The notes: generated from the sequence alone by a model not told the origin. A DNA stretch of 64,000 nucleotides from Kofleriaceae bacterium (GCA_018057825.1 JAGPCY010000006.1:62001-126000), one strand, 5' to 3'; positions 1-9,040 are shown, counted from the stretch's first letter. A program made the numbers and translations.

Positions 1-549
1 GTCGTCGCCGACCAGCAGGTTGTCGGGCTTGAAGTCGCGGTGGATGAGGCCGGCGGCGTGGGCCGCGGCCAGGCCGTCGCCGGCGGCGGCGTACAGAAGG
101 ACGATCGCGCGCCAGGTCCGCGGCTGGCGCGCCAGCCAGGTCCGCGCGGTGCCGCCGCCGACGTACTCCATGGCCAGGAACACCCGACCGTCGTGCTCGC
201 CGACCTGATGGACCACGACGACGTTGGGGTGGGCCAGCTTGGCCAGGGCCGCGGCCTCGCGTTCGAGGCGCGCCAGGGCGCTGGCCGAGCGCGCGGCGCC
301 GACCTTGATCGCCACGGTCCGATGCAGGCGCTCGTCGGAGGCCTCGTAGACCACGCCCATCCCGCCGCGCCCGAGGGGCTGGCCGATGCGATACTGGCCT
401 GCGATCAGCGTGCCGGGCGCCAGGTCGACCTCGCCCGGCCCGGTGCGCGCGACCTCGCGCAGGAGCGAGCCCAGCGAGCCGACCGAGCCGTCGGCGGCGG
501 CGGTGGTCGCGGCGGAGTCGACCGGATCGTCGTCGATGGCGTCGGTCAT
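1..549 (-). CDS. Ser/Thr protein kinase, N-terminal part (runs off the window)
   Basis: The first 183 residues of a eukaryotic-type Ser/Thr kinase are present. After about 45 residues of acidic, Ala-rich leader come the glycine loop [10 protein letters not shown], the VAIKV lysine strand and, at the window edge, the catalytic loop HRDFKPDN. The rest of the C-lobe and any sensor domain lie outside the window. The ATG overlaps the TGA of the sigma-factor gene by 4 bp (ATGA), so the two are co-translated and probably work in one signalling unit, a common myxobacterial arrangement. In the family, Asp of HRD and Lys of VAIK are catalytic; both are intact, so an active kinase is expected. Confidence 0.9.
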   Translation of the reverse strand, partial: MTDAIDDDPVDSAATTAAADGSVGSLGSLLREVARTGPGEVDLAPGTLIAGQYRIGQPLGRGGMGVVYEASDERLHRTVAIKVGAARSASALARLEREAAALAKLAHPNVVVVHQVGEHDGRVFLAMEYVGGGTARTWLARQPRTWRAIVLLYAAAGDGLAAAHAAGLIHRDFKPDNLLVGDD

Positions 550-1178
550 CCCAGGGCGCTCGCGCTCCCGAGCCCGGCGGCCTGCGCCAGGGCGCGCAGC
601 TCGTCCTTGATCCGCTCGAAGCGCTTGCGCAGCGCGGCCGCGCGCCGCACCAGCTCGGGCTCGGTCAGCGTCTCGCCCTCGTCGGCCATGATCCGGGCGA
701 TGTCGCGCCACGGCAGATCGCGATCGACCCGCAAGACCAAGATCGCCTGATCGTCGGGGGTCAGGCGATCGCGCAGCGCCCGGACCTGATCCTTCACCTC
801 GGTCAAGAGATAGGTCGCGGTCCGCGAGCGGACCTCGGCGGCGAGGTCGGCCCAGGCGTGAGACGGCAACGCGACCTGGCGTCGGCGAGCCGGGGTTCGC
901 AGGGTCCGGGCCAAGGCGTGGCGGGCCAGGCGGTAGCACCAGGTGCGCAGGCTGGCGTCGCCGCGAAAGCCGGGCAGGCCGCGCCACAGATCGACCGCGA
1001 ACACCGCGAAGGCGTCGCCACCGTCGGTCGGGCTGCGCGCGACCGCGGCCAGGTACTGGGCCAGCTCGTCGCCCCAGGCCCGCAGCACCACCGACGTCGC
1101 GTCGTCCCAGCGACCCCGCGCGCCCAGGGCGCGGACCTCGTCGTCGACCGCCGTGGAGGCCGGCGCCGGGGTGGACAT
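546..1178 (-). CDS. RNA polymerase sigma-70-family factor (ECF-like)
   Basis: A 210-residue protein. Residues around 70-110 ([19 protein letters not shown]) resemble sigma region 2 (-10 recognition). Residues around 140-165 ([13 protein letters not shown]...PWRDIARIM) resemble region 4. This is the layout of short sigma factors that pair with membrane or kinase regulators. The start ATG at 1178 was chosen because a TACGAT hexamer ends exactly 6 nt before it, placing transcription initiation on the A of the ATG; an upstream in-frame ATG at 1241 lacks such support. The stop overlaps the kinase start. Which regulon it controls cannot be read from the sequence. Confidence 0.8.
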   Translation of the reverse strand: MSTPAPASTAVDDEVRALGARGRWDDATSVVLRAWGDELAQYLAAVARSPTDGGDAFAVFAVDLWRGLPGFRGDASLRTWCYRLARHALARTLRTPARRRQVALPSHAWADLAAEVRSRTATYLLTEVKDQVRALRDRLTPDDQAILVLRVDRDLPWRDIARIMADEGETLTEPELVRRAAALRKRFERIKDELRALAQAAGLGSASALG

Positions 1179-1184
1179 CACCCC

Positions 1185-1190
1185 ATCGTA
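1185..1190 (-). promoter_or_regulatory. -10-like element of leaderless type (TACGAT-N6-ATG)
   Basis: TACGAT on the minus strand is followed by exactly six bases and then the ATG of the sigma-factor gene. With standard -10 spacing the +1 falls on the start codon. No -35 element is obvious. Confidence 0.45.
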
Positions 1191-1364
1191 ACCCCGGTCG
1201 GGTGACCGCCCCAACGGCGATCGGCGCCCAGGCCATCGCACCTACATCGATCGCATCGGGATCGCGGCCGCGTCGATTGACCCCAACCGAGGCCACCTGC
1301 GATGCTCATCCATGCGCTCGCAGGGAGGAGCGGGGGAGGGACCGGTGCGCACTCCAGGGGGCCC

Positions 1365-3221
1365 GTGACTACCCAAGCCTTGCCCGTCATCACCCGCGCC
1401 GCACTCGGCCTCGCCTTGATCGGCGCCCTGGCCGTCCCGGCTGTCGCGCAGTCGTCGCTCACCACCGAGGTGCCGGTCGAACGCATGCGCTGGATCGCCG
1501 ATCGCGACGGCGTCCTCGACGTGCCCTGGGGCACGGTCTTGCCCAGCCTGTCGCTGGCGGTCGGCCTCGGCGTGTCCTACGCCAACGATCCGCTGACGAT
1601 CTACCGCAGCAGCGGCGAAGGCCGCGAGCGGGTGGCGGCGCCGGTCTCCGATCGCACCGGCGCCGAGCTGGTGGCCGCCCTCGGGGTCAGCGACTTCCTC
1701 GAGTTCGGCGTGTCGATGCCGATGATCTTGCAGCAGTCCTCCAACGCCGGCGGGCTGATGTTGCCGACGACGTCGGCGGCGGCGGTCGGCGACCTGCGGG
1801 TCAACGGCAAGCTCGGCCTCCTGCGCCAGCGCCAGTTCGGCTTCGACCTGGCGGCCATGATCTCGGTCGGGTTCCCGACCGCGACCTCCGACACCTACGT
1901 CGGCGAGAAGGCCCCGGTGGCGGAGCCGGGCGTCGCGATCAGCCGGCGCTTCACCGACGCCTGGCGGGCCACCGCGTCGTTCGGCTACCGGGCCCGCGAG
2001 CGCAAGACCTCGCTGGTCCTGATCGTCGACGACGAGCTGGTGGCCTCGGTCGGCGTCGGCTTCCGGCTGGCCGCGGTCAAGGGCCCCGGCATCGAGCTCG
2101 GCACGACGGTGTCGGCGGCGACCGCGGCCGGCGACGCCTTCGGCTCCTTCGATCGCAACTACGTCGAGTGGAAGCTGGGCGGCGCGTTCTCGCCCATGCC
2201 CAGCATCTCGGTGATCGGCGGCGGCGGCCTGGGGCTGGCCCAGGGCTTCGGCACCCCGGACTGGCGGGTGTTCGCCGGCGCTCGCTTCACGCTGTCGGTC
2301 AGCGACTTGCTCTCGGGCGGCGGCGGCGGCGACGAGGTCGAGGTGCCCGAGCTCGAGCTGGCCAAGGTCGGCACGATCAGCGCCGCCGAGGTCAAGCCCG
2401 AGGCCACCGACGACGACGGCGACGGCTTCGTCGGCGACAAGGACATCTGCCCGAACCAGGCCGAGACCGTGAACGGCTACCTCGACGCCGACGGCTGCCC
2501 CGATCAGCTCCCCGATCGCGACGGCGACGGCCGCCTCGATCCCCAGGACACCTGCCCGGACGCGGCCGAAGATCTCGACGGCTTCGCCGACGACGACGGT
2601 TGCCCCGAGCTCGACAACGACGGCGATGGCGTGGTCGACACCGACGATCGCTGCCCGCTGGTGGCCGGGGTCGCCGCGGTCGCCGGCTGCCCCGACCCCG
2701 ATCGCGACGGCGACACCGTGGTCGACCGCCTCGACAACTGCCCCGACGAGCCCGGCACCGTCGACAACGCTGGCTGCAAGGCCAAGCAGCTCGTGCGCCT
2801 GACCGGCGACAAGATCGAGATCCTCGACGCGGTCTACTTCCGCACCGACAAGGCCGACATCCGGTCGAAGTCGTTCAAGCTCCTCGACAACGTCGCGAAG
2901 GTGCTCGCGTCGCACCCGACGCTCAGCGTGCGCGTCGAGGGTCACACCGACGATCAGGGCAACGACGCCCACAACCTCGATCTGTCGCAGCGCCGCGCGC
3001 AGTCGGTGGTGGCGTACCTGGTCAAGAAGGGCATCGCCGCCGAGCGCTTGACCGCCCAGGGCTTCGGCGAGACCGCGCCGATCGCCGACAACAAGTCGAA
3101 CAAGGGCCGGGCCGCCAACCGCCGGGTGGTGTTCGCGATCACGAGCGGCAACGACGGCGCGGTGATTCCGGATCCGGCCGCGACGCCGGCCCCGGCGACC
3201 CAGCCGACCCAGGCCCCGTAG
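1365..3221 (+). CDS. OmpA-family outer membrane protein with TSP3 calcium-binding repeats
   Basis: About 618 residues. An N-terminal signal peptide (hydrophobic stretch ALGLALIGALAVPAVAQ) precedes a roughly 300-residue region likely to form a beta-barrel. Four Asp-rich thrombospondin type-3 repeats follow (DxDGDGxxDxxDxCP pattern, genomic 2410-2780), then a C-terminal OmpA peptidoglycan-binding domain with VEGHTDDQG, LSQRRAQSV and NRRVVFAI. It should anchor the outer membrane to the cell wall, with Ca-stabilised repeats as a spacer. GTG at 1365 is preferred because it opens directly into the signal peptide. ATG at 1302 would add 21 hydrophilic residues, and a GGGAGGAG motif lies just after it. 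Confidence 0.85.
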   Translation: MTTQALPVITRAALGLALIGALAVPAVAQSSLTTEVPVERMRWIADRDGVLDVPWGTVLPSLSLAVGLGVSYANDPLTIYRSSGEGRERVAAPVSDRTGAELVAALGVSDFLEFGVSMPMILQQSSNAGGLMLPTTSAAAVGDLRVNGKLGLLRQRQFGFDLAAMISVGFPTATSDTYVGEKAPVAEPGVAISRRFTDAWRATASFGYRARERKTSLVLIVDDELVASVGVGFRLAAVKGPGIELGTTVSAATAAGDAFGSFDRNYVEWKLGGAFSPMPSISVIGGGGLGLAQGFGTPDWRVFAGARFTLSVSDLLSGGGGGDEVEVPELELAKVGTISAAEVKPEATDDDGDGFVGDKDICPNQAETVNGYLDADGCPDQLPDRDGDGRLDPQDTCPDAAEDLDGFADDDGCPELDNDGDGVVDTDDRCPLVAGVAAVAGCPDPDRDGDTVVDRLDNCPDEPGTVDNAGCKAKQLVRLTGDKIEILDAVYFRTDKADIRSKSFKLLDNVAKVLASHPTLSVRVEGHTDDQGNDAHNLDLSQRRAQSVVAYLVKKGIAAERLTAQGFGETAPIADNKSNKGRAANRRVVFAITSGNDGAVIPDPAATPAPATQPTQAP

Positions 3222-3314
3222 GCGCGGCCGGCGGGGCGTCGGCGACCGGCGGGGCGTGCGATGTCACCGTGCCGGCACCGCGCCGCCACGGTGGCGACGA
3301 GCGGCGTGCGCACG

Positions 3315-3320
3315 TAGCGT
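3315..3320 (+). promoter_or_regulatory. -10-like element of leaderless type (TAGCGT-N6-ATG)
   Basis: TAGCGT, six bases, then the ATG at 3327. Same geometry as the elements at 1185, 5584, 49432, 50762 and 59700. Confidence 0.4.
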
Positions 3321-3326
3321 AGCGAG

Positions 3327-4076
3327 ATGGCGAACCCGATCCCGCACAACTGGGAGCTCCCGCAGGTGTTTCGCGACCGCTTCGGCACCCACGCCGGGCG
3401 GCAGCGCGTCATGCACGCCGACGGCCACCTGCTGATCGTGTTGCACGACGTCCCCGATCCCGAGGAACCCGGGAGCCGCACCGGTCGTCTGTTCTGGCGC
3501 AAGCCCGACGGGTCGTGGAAGGCGACCGGCTCGGGCGCGACCAACATCGCGGCCCTGCGCGCCCACGTCGAGGCCTTCGACGCCGCGGCCGAGCGCCTCG
3601 AGGCCAAGGTCGAGAGCGCGACCAAGGCCCGCGACTGGTTCGAGATCCTGAACGCCGCGGCGCCGCTCCTGCGCACGACCCGCAACCTGAGCCGCACCCT
3701 GCAGGAGGCCCGCGACCTGGCCAAGGGCGATCGCGAGCTGATCGCGGTGCGCGATCAGGCCCAGGAGATCGAGCGCGCGGTCGAGCTGCTCCACGGCAAC
3801 GCCCGCGACGGCCTCGACTTCACCGTGGCGCGCAACGCCGAGGACAGCGCCGCGGCGACCAAGCACATGATCGAGGCCGGCCACCGCCTGAACCTGATCA
3901 CCGCCACGTTCCTGCCCATCACCGCGCTCGGCACCGTCCTCGGCATGAACCTGGTGCACGGCCTCGAGGCCTGGCACCAGCCGTACACGTTCTGGATCGT
4001 GGCGGCGGTGGCGATCGTCGTCGGCCTCGTGGTCCGCGCGTCGCTGCCCAAGCCGAGCGCCACGCCGCCGGCCTGA
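3327..4076 (+). CDS. CorA-like membrane protein with GMN motif
   Basis: 249 residues. A long cytoplasmic, largely helical region (residues 70-180) leads into two membrane helices. The first ends at the GMN tripeptide (residues 206-208), the selectivity signature of the CorA/ZntB divalent-cation channel family; the run LITATFLPITALGTVLGMN matches the family's TM1. The protein is shorter than typical CorA (about 320 residues) and its N-terminal funnel domain is not recognisable, so transport of Mg2+ or another cation is a family-based inference. It is monocistronic and convergent with the next gene, 14 bp away. Confidence 0.65.
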   Translation: MANPIPHNWELPQVFRDRFGTHAGRQRVMHADGHLLIVLHDVPDPEEPGSRTGRLFWRKPDGSWKATGSGATNIAALRAHVEAFDAAAERLEAKVESATKARDWFEILNAAAPLLRTTRNLSRTLQEARDLAKGDRELIAVRDQAQEIERAVELLHGNARDGLDFTVARNAEDSAAATKHMIEAGHRLNLITATFLPITALGTVLGMNLVHGLEAWHQPYTFWIVAAVAIVVGLVVRASLPKPSATPPA

Positions 4077-4090
4077 CTCAGCGTCGACGC

Positions 4091-5344
4091 TCAGCTCGGC
4101 GACCGCGGGATGCGATGCCAGCGTTGGTGGGTATCGCCGGTCGACACGCAGGTGCGATCGGTGATCGCCAGGCCTGGCGTCGACGCGGTCAGGCCGGTGC
4201 GGGCCGAGGCGCACAGGCTCGGCGCATGGTCGGAGCGTAGCTTGAAGACGCCGCCCGGCGCGGTCGGCCGCCAGCGCTGGTTGAGCTGACCGTGGCAGCC
4301 GTACTGCTGGACGAGCGCGCCCGAGGTGGTCGACGCGCCAGCGACGTCGAGGCACAGGCCGCTGGCGTTCGAGATCACGCGGAAGGTCCAGAAGTTCAGA
4401 TCCCACTCGAGGTAGAACTGCTGCGCCTTGCCGCCGTGGCACGGATACTGGTTGACCGGGGTCTGGGGCGCGGCGCTGCCCCACGGGATGTCCATGCACA
4501 TCTCGACGCCGGCGGTGGTGGTGGTAGCGAGGCTGAGCGGCCCCTCGACCCACAGGCTGCCAGCGTCGCGCAGCGCGCGGACCCGGGCCAGCTCGCCGAG
4601 GTTGGCGATCCACGACCGCGCCGCGAAGACCGGGTTGACCCAGGCGTTGGCCGACCGCCGCGGCCACGGCGGCGGCGGCGGCGGCGAGCCGGGCCCCCCG
4701 TCGATCGCGCTGGTCTGCGAGCCGTCGTTGGCCAGGGCCGCCATCAGGCCGAGGAGCGCGCCGTCGGTGCGGAAGCACGGGACGCCGAGGTCGAGCTCGG
4801 TGTAGGCCTGTCCGAACGCGCTGCCGACCAAGATCGGCACCGGCTGGTCGGGCAGGTAGGCCCAGGCGCTGCGCACCTCGACCAGGGTCGTCGGGCTGGT
4901 CGCCGCCGCGCACACCGCGGTGTTGGTCGGCAGGGTCGCCGTCGGATCGGCGAGGGTCAGGGTGGGCGCGCCGCTGAACGGCGGGTCGACCTGGACGATC
5001 GCGAGCCGCGGGTCGTTCGGGTGGCGATCAAGGTGGCGACCGACGCGGGTCTGGGTCGGGCCGGGGGCTCCGTAGGTCACGGTCAGGTCGGCGCCGACGG
5101 TCGCGGTCGGCAGCGCGCTGGCGTCGAGGAGCGCCCGGCGGTGGTCGAGCAGCACGCCGGTGCGGAGCTGGCCGCCGACCTGGATCGCGACGACGTTGCG
5201 CGAGGCGGTCGCGGGGACGCCGTCGAGCTCGCCGGCGGTCGTCGCGCCGGTGGCGTCGGCGCCCGGCTCGAGGTTGGGGTCGGCACAGCCGACCACGAGG
5301 AGGAGCGCGGACAGCGCGGTCGCGCGGCACAAGGCGTTGGTCAT
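4091..5344 (-). CDS. Lipoprotein with degenerate trypsin-like domain and ricin-type lectin domain
   Basis: 417 residues. The start at 5344 opens a lipoprotein signal ending in the lipobox LVVGC. Residues about 45-210 look like a chymotrypsin fold, but the catalytic triad is not recognisable. The usual AAHC is DAS, the Asp strand reads NDPRLAIVQV, and the GDSGGP segment reads RTDGALLGL. A Pro/Gly linker follows, then a ricin B-type beta-trefoil (about 290-417) with QxW-like motifs (NQRW, HQRW) and paired Cys residues. It probably sits on the outer membrane and binds carbohydrate; protease activity is unlikely. Confidence 0.7.
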   Translation of the reverse strand: MTNALCRATALSALLLVVGCADPNLEPGADATGATTAGELDGVPATASRNVVAIQVGGQLRTGVLLDHRRALLDASALPTATVGADLTVTYGAPGPTQTRVGRHLDRHPNDPRLAIVQVDPPFSGAPTLTLADPTATLPTNTAVCAAATSPTTLVEVRSAWAYLPDQPVPILVGSAFGQAYTELDLGVPCFRTDGALLGLMAALANDGSQTSAIDGGPGSPPPPPPWPRRSANAWVNPVFAARSWIANLGELARVRALRDAGSLWVEGPLSLATTTTAGVEMCMDIPWGSAAPQTPVNQYPCHGGKAQQFYLEWDLNFWTFRVISNASGLCLDVAGASTTSGALVQQYGCHGQLNQRWRPTAPGGVFKLRSDHAPSLCASARTGLTASTPGLAITDRTCVSTGDTHQRWHRIPRSPS

Positions 5345-5477
5345 GTCGGTCGCGACTGCATCGGTCGTGCCGGCGGTCGGCCGCGCCCGGGCCGGCGGCG
5401 GCGCGGCTTCGCGACCGCGGTCCCCGGGGACGTCGCGGAGCCCCAGGGGACGCGGCCCGACGGACGGCAACATCCCA

Positions 5478-5532
5478 ATCCCGCTCCCGACCTCGATCCC
5501 GCTCCCGATCCCGACCCCGATCCCGATCTCGA
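5478..5532. repeat. Short C-rich hexamer tract (CCCGAT/CCCGCT)n
   Basis: Imperfect 6-bp repeats lie in the divergent intergenic region between 5344 and 5596. It is one of several hexamer tracts in non-coding stretches of this window. Confidence 0.6.
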
Positions 5533-5583
5533 CCGCGCGCGCCGCGGCCGACCGATGAAGGTAGATCGCCGGCCCGGCCATCG

Positions 5584-5589
5584 TACTAT
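5584..5589 (+). promoter_or_regulatory. -10-like element of leaderless type (TACTAT-N6-ATG)
   Basis: TACTAT is followed by six bases and the ATG at 5596. No Shine-Dalgarno sequence can fit between them, consistent with a leaderless mRNA. Confidence 0.5.
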
Positions 5590-5595
5590 CGGGTC

Positions 5596-7554
5596 ATGAA
5601 GACCTCCGCCGCCCCCGAGACCACCGCTGGCGGCGAGGGCGCGTCGGCGGCAGCGGCCGCCGGCAAACGCAGCTTGGTGGCCAGTCGCTACCCGGCCCTG
5701 GCCCAGGCGCTCGGCGATCGCGGCGCCGCGGCGCCGTCGATCCACGACGCGGCGACCGCGGCGGTCGAGGGCAAAGACGGTGGTCGCGCGGTCGACGGCG
5801 AGGTCGCGGCGCGGGTCGGGGCCCACCTCGGCGCCGACTTCACGGGCGTGCGGGTGCACGACGATCCGCTGACGCAGCAAGCGACCCAGGCCATGGGCGC
5901 CCGCGCCTTCGCCTACGGCGCCGATGTCTTCCTCGGGCCGGGCGAGCACGGCGGCGACCTCGGCCTCATGGCCCACGAGCTGACCCACGTCGCCCAGCAG
6001 GGCGCGGCCGGCCAGCGCGCGCCGCAGCGGGCGGTGCAGGTCGGCGACGCCGGGACCCCGGCCGAGCACGAGGCCGATCGGGTGTCGGCCGAGGTCACCT
6101 CGGGCGCGCCGCCGGCGGCGCTGATCGTCGACGACGGTCCGGTGCAGCCGGGGCAGATGTTGAAGAGCCAGTTCATCGAGCAGCTCCGCGCCGAGGTCAC
6201 CGCGGCGGCCGACGCCGAGCTCGGCCCGATCTACTCCGCGATCGGCTGCCCGTACATTGATCAGTACTTCGGTCGCTACGTCGGGCAACCGGCGGCGGCC
6301 GGCGAGGCGCTGCTCAAGCGGTTCGCGCCCTCGACCCGCGGCTCGCGCAGCGCGGCCGAGATGATCCCGATCGTCGTCGAGCGGGTCCGCCAAGGCGTGC
6401 GGACCTGGCGCGAGACCGGCGCCGCGCCGCCCGACCTGGCGGGCCTCGACGGCGGGGCCGCGACCGGCGGCGCATCGGCCCCGGCCCAGGCGCTGCGCGC
6501 CCCCGACGGCCGCGAGACCCTCGACTCGCTGGCGGCCTCGCTCGGCCCCGGTGAGGCGGTCGGCGGCGCCGTCGCCGCGCGCATGGCCGAGGCCGGCCTC
6601 GACGTCGCGGGCGCGCGGATCCACAGCGGCCCGGTCGCCGCGCGCAAGGCCGACGAGGCCGGGGCGTTGGCCTTCGCGGTCGGCGAGCACGTCGTCATGG
6701 GCGCCCAGGCGCCGGCCGCCGGCTCGCTCGAGGGCGACGCGCTGCTCGCCCATGAGCTGGCCCACGTCGCGCAGCAAGCCGACGCCGCCCGCGATCCGGT
6801 GGCCCGGCGCAAGCCGATCGACGAGGAGTCGAGCGCCGCCGAGGGCGCCGCCGATGCCACCGCGCTCGCGGCCATGACCGGCGAGAAGCGCGGCCTGCTC
6901 GATCGCCTCGGCGCCAAGACCGGGCTCCAACTCCAGCGCTGCAGCAAGCCGACCATGCCGGCCAACGGCGTCGCTCGCCACGTCAGTAACGCCATCACCG
7001 ACGGACCCTACGGCTGGACCCAGGAGTTCGACGCCACCTTCAGCGACACCGAGATCAACGTCGTGCTCAAGCCGAAGATGATCCTCGACGCCGGCGTGAC
7101 CCCGGAGCAGGCGTTGGACTTCAAGACCCGCTCGCGCGCGGCGTTTCGCACCCACTTCGACAACAAGTTCATCTTCACCGACACCGCGAACAACGTCGCG
7201 CGGCGGCTGCGCGTCGACGTCAACTGGGTCGACGCCGGCGAGCACTACCAGATCACGCTGCACCCGGCCGGCGGGCACTCCAATCGCCGCAACTGGTACA
7301 TCGGCGACAGCGACACCGATCTGGCTCACGAGCTCGGTCACCAGCTCGGGCTCAAGGACGAGTACGTCGACGCCACCGCGCCCGACCGCGCCAACGGCGC
7401 CGCGCCCGGGGTCCACACCGACAACTCGCTCATGGGCAACTACCCGGTCGAGGGCGTCGGCGCGGCCTCGGTCAAGGACCGTCACGCCCAGGTCATCGCC
7501 GGCGAGATCGGCGGCGCGGTCGGGCGGACCTTCACCGTGTCGCGCGTGCCATGA
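5596..7554 (+). CDS. Double-DUF4157 protein with C-terminal metzincin-like metallopeptidase
   Basis: 652 residues, no signal peptide. There are two DUF4157 modules: residues about 75-135 with H127ELTH, and about 320-395 with H386ELAH. A third zinc site is H578ELGHQLGLKDEY, which fits the metzincin-like HExxHxxGxxD pattern, followed by a possible Met-turn (NSLMGNY). DUF4157 is common in putative toxins, including cargo of extracellular contractile injection systems. The two DUF4157 HExxH motifs may be structural or processing sites, while the C-terminal one looks like the working protease. The next gene overlaps by 4 bp and could be a cognate lipoprotein partner. No secretion genes are in the window, so the delivery route is unknown. 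Confidence 0.8.
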   Translation: MKTSAAPETTAGGEGASAAAAAGKRSLVASRYPALAQALGDRGAAAPSIHDAATAAVEGKDGGRAVDGEVAARVGAHLGADFTGVRVHDDPLTQQATQAMGARAFAYGADVFLGPGEHGGDLGLMAHELTHVAQQGAAGQRAPQRAVQVGDAGTPAEHEADRVSAEVTSGAPPAALIVDDGPVQPGQMLKSQFIEQLRAEVTAAADAELGPIYSAIGCPYIDQYFGRYVGQPAAAGEALLKRFAPSTRGSRSAAEMIPIVVERVRQGVRTWRETGAAPPDLAGLDGGAATGGASAPAQALRAPDGRETLDSLAASLGPGEAVGGAVAARMAEAGLDVAGARIHSGPVAARKADEAGALAFAVGEHVVMGAQAPAAGSLEGDALLAHELAHVAQQADAARDPVARRKPIDEESSAAEGAADATALAAMTGEKRGLLDRLGAKTGLQLQRCSKPTMPANGVARHVSNAITDGPYGWTQEFDATFSDTEINVVLKPKMILDAGVTPEQALDFKTRSRAAFRTHFDNKFIFTDTANNVARRLRVDVNWVDAGEHYQITLHPAGGHSNRRNWYIGDSDTDLAHELGHQLGLKDEYVDATAPDRANGAAPGVHTDNSLMGNYPVEGVGAASVKDRHAQVIAGEIGGAVGRTFTVSRVP

Positions 7555-8066
7555 ACCGCCGTCGCGCCGGGACGCTCGCGCTCGCGCTCACGCTGGCGCT
7601 ACCCTCTGCCTGCCACGACCCGCCGCGCCCGGCTGAACCGGCGCAGGAGATCTCGATGGACGACTCGCTCCGCCAGCTCGATCAACACCCTCGGCTCGCG
7701 GTCTCGATCCGCCAGGGCACCGAGCACTTCCGCGATGGCGTGGTCACGGTCACCATCCGGGGCGATGGCCTGGTCGTGGTCGATCGCCTCCGCGCCGGTA
7801 CGCCGAGCCGGGTCGAGCAGCGCCTACCGCCCGAGCGAATCCGCGACCTCGGGCGCGCGCTGGCCGAGCACCGGGTGACCGCGGCGCGCACGTCAAAGCT
7901 GCCGCGCGAGCCCGGCGATACCCCGCTGGTCCTCCGCGTCGACGGCGGCGCCCGGCCGTTCCAGGCCGAGGTGTGGTACGGCGATCGCTACCAGGATCGC
8001 GATCTCGACGCGCTCATCCGGCTCGCCGACGCGCTGGTGACCGAGGTCGCGCCGCCCGCGCGCTGA
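7551..8066 (+). CDS. Small lipoprotein of unknown function, coupled to the DUF4157 protease
   Basis: 171 residues. The signal peptide has alternating Leu/Ala and the lipobox LPSAC (Cys at about 21). The mature part has beta-strand-like segments (VVTVTIRGDGLVVVDR) and no motif I recognise. The ATG overlaps the protease TGA (ATGA), so the two are translationally coupled. A periplasmic lipoprotein encoded directly behind a toxin-like protease could be an inhibitor or immunity protein; this is context only. Confidence 0.7.
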   Translation: MNRRRAGTLALALTLALPSACHDPPRPAEPAQEISMDDSLRQLDQHPRLAVSIRQGTEHFRDGVVTVTIRGDGLVVVDRLRAGTPSRVEQRLPPERIRDLGRALAEHRVTAARTSKLPREPGDTPLVLRVDGGARPFQAEVWYGDRYQDRDLDALIRLADALVTEVAPPAR

Positions 8067-8081
8067 CGGCGGAGGATCGGC

Positions 8082-8087
8082 TAGATT
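8082..8087 (+). promoter_or_regulatory. -10-like element (TAGATT) with very short leader
   Basis: TAGATT ends 13 nt before the ATG at 8101, giving a predicted leader of about 7 nt, too short for a normal ribosome binding site. Confidence 0.35.
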
Positions 8088-8100
8088 CTGCCGCCGCGCC

Positions 8101-8919
8101 ATGCTCGTCTCCCGCCCGACGCCCGTCGCCGACGCCTCGCCCGAGCGCGTCGATCGCCTCGACCGCACCGACCTCGCCTTCGGCCCGTGGCGCGTGCGCT
8201 GGGCGCCGTGGTCCGGGCTCGGCGCGATCATCTCCGGCCTGGTCCACGAGCGGCCCGACGTGGCGACGCCGGCCAACTACGTCGACGAGATCTTGCTCGC
8301 GCCGCCCTACCGCGAGGCGTTCTTCGCGTTGATCGACCAGGCCGGCCTGGTGGTGTGCCGCGAGGTCGGCGGCGACGACGCCAGCCACGCCGAGGTCCGC
8401 GGGCGATCGAGCCGCGGCCGCTTGAGCCCGAGCGAGCTGTATCACCACGACGGTTGCTCCGGCCCCGAGAAGCCGCGGGTGGTCGAGATCCGCTGCCCGT
8501 ACCAGATCCTCGGTCGCTCGATCGCCACCGCGATCGCGCCGTTCCCGACCACGGTCCACGCGATGTTGATGGAGCTGTCGGCCGAGCTGCGCCGCGCCGA
8601 TCCCGCGCTTGTCGCCTGGTACGACACCCTGCGCGATCGCGGCGAGCTCGCGCCCGACGACTACGACCTGGCGCAAGGCGCGGTCAACCGCATCGTGCGT
8701 CAAGGCCTGTCGCCCGAGGGCACGCGCGGCTTCTTCCGCGCGGTCGACGAGCGCGCGGGCGCCTACCGCGAGCCGTGGTCGATGGGCGAGAGCCGGTTCA
8801 TCGCCAACGCCAACCCGGTGCGAACCATGCAGCACCGCCGCGCCTACCTCGAGGTGCCCGGCCGCCCCAGCGGGCACCTGGTCAAGCGCTGGCCGGCGGG
8901 CCCGGCGATGCACGACTGA
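8101..8919 (+). CDS. Possible 2OG-Fe(II) oxygenase-like protein
   Basis: 272 residues, soluble. I do not firmly recognise the family. An HxD-like pair occurs in SELYHHDGCSG (about residue 118). A late segment, FIANANPVRTMQHRRAYLE, resembles the distal His/Arg strand of TauD/clavaminate-type dioxygenases (W-G-N-HxR pattern). If correct, the fold binds Fe(II) and 2-oxoglutarate and hydroxylates a small molecule. The gene stands alone with a short leader, and there is no neighbouring biosynthetic gene to suggest a substrate. Confidence 0.5.
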   Translation: MLVSRPTPVADASPERVDRLDRTDLAFGPWRVRWAPWSGLGAIISGLVHERPDVATPANYVDEILLAPPYREAFFALIDQAGLVVCREVGGDDASHAEVRGRSSRGRLSPSELYHHDGCSGPEKPRVVEIRCPYQILGRSIATAIAPFPTTVHAMLMELSAELRRADPALVAWYDTLRDRGELAPDDYDLAQGAVNRIVRQGLSPEGTRGFFRAVDERAGAYREPWSMGESRFIANANPVRTMQHRRAYLEVPGRPSGHLVKRWPAGPAMHD

Positions 8920-8945
8920 CGAAGCGCTGCGGGTCTCGCCTGCCG

Positions 8946-8961
8946 CATGTGGCGTCACATG
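8946..8961. promoter_or_regulatory. Inverted repeat CATGTG-GCGT-CACATG upstream of the M4 protease
   Basis: A perfect 6-bp inverted repeat with a 4-base centre lies 80 bp before the protease start. It could be an operator or a small hairpin; no regulator can be assigned. Confidence 0.3.
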
Positions 8962-9029
8962 GGACCGGAGCCCGCAGCCAGCGCCGGGGCCGCGTGGGCG
9001 ACGATGGGGCCCCGGCACGTCGCGTGCTC

Positions 9030-9040
9030 AGGAGGTGAGG
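9030..9040 (+). promoter_or_regulatory. Strong Shine-Dalgarno sequence fixing the M4 protease start
   Basis: AGGAGGTGAGG lies directly before the ATG at 9041. It is the best ribosome binding site in the window and decides the start among many upstream in-frame codons. Confidence 0.7.

Noticed and set aside
3265..3293. CACCGTG/CACGGTG hairpin after the OmpA gene as a terminator
   Set aside because: Seven-base stem with a long loop and no T-run; in such GC-rich DNA this arises easily by chance.
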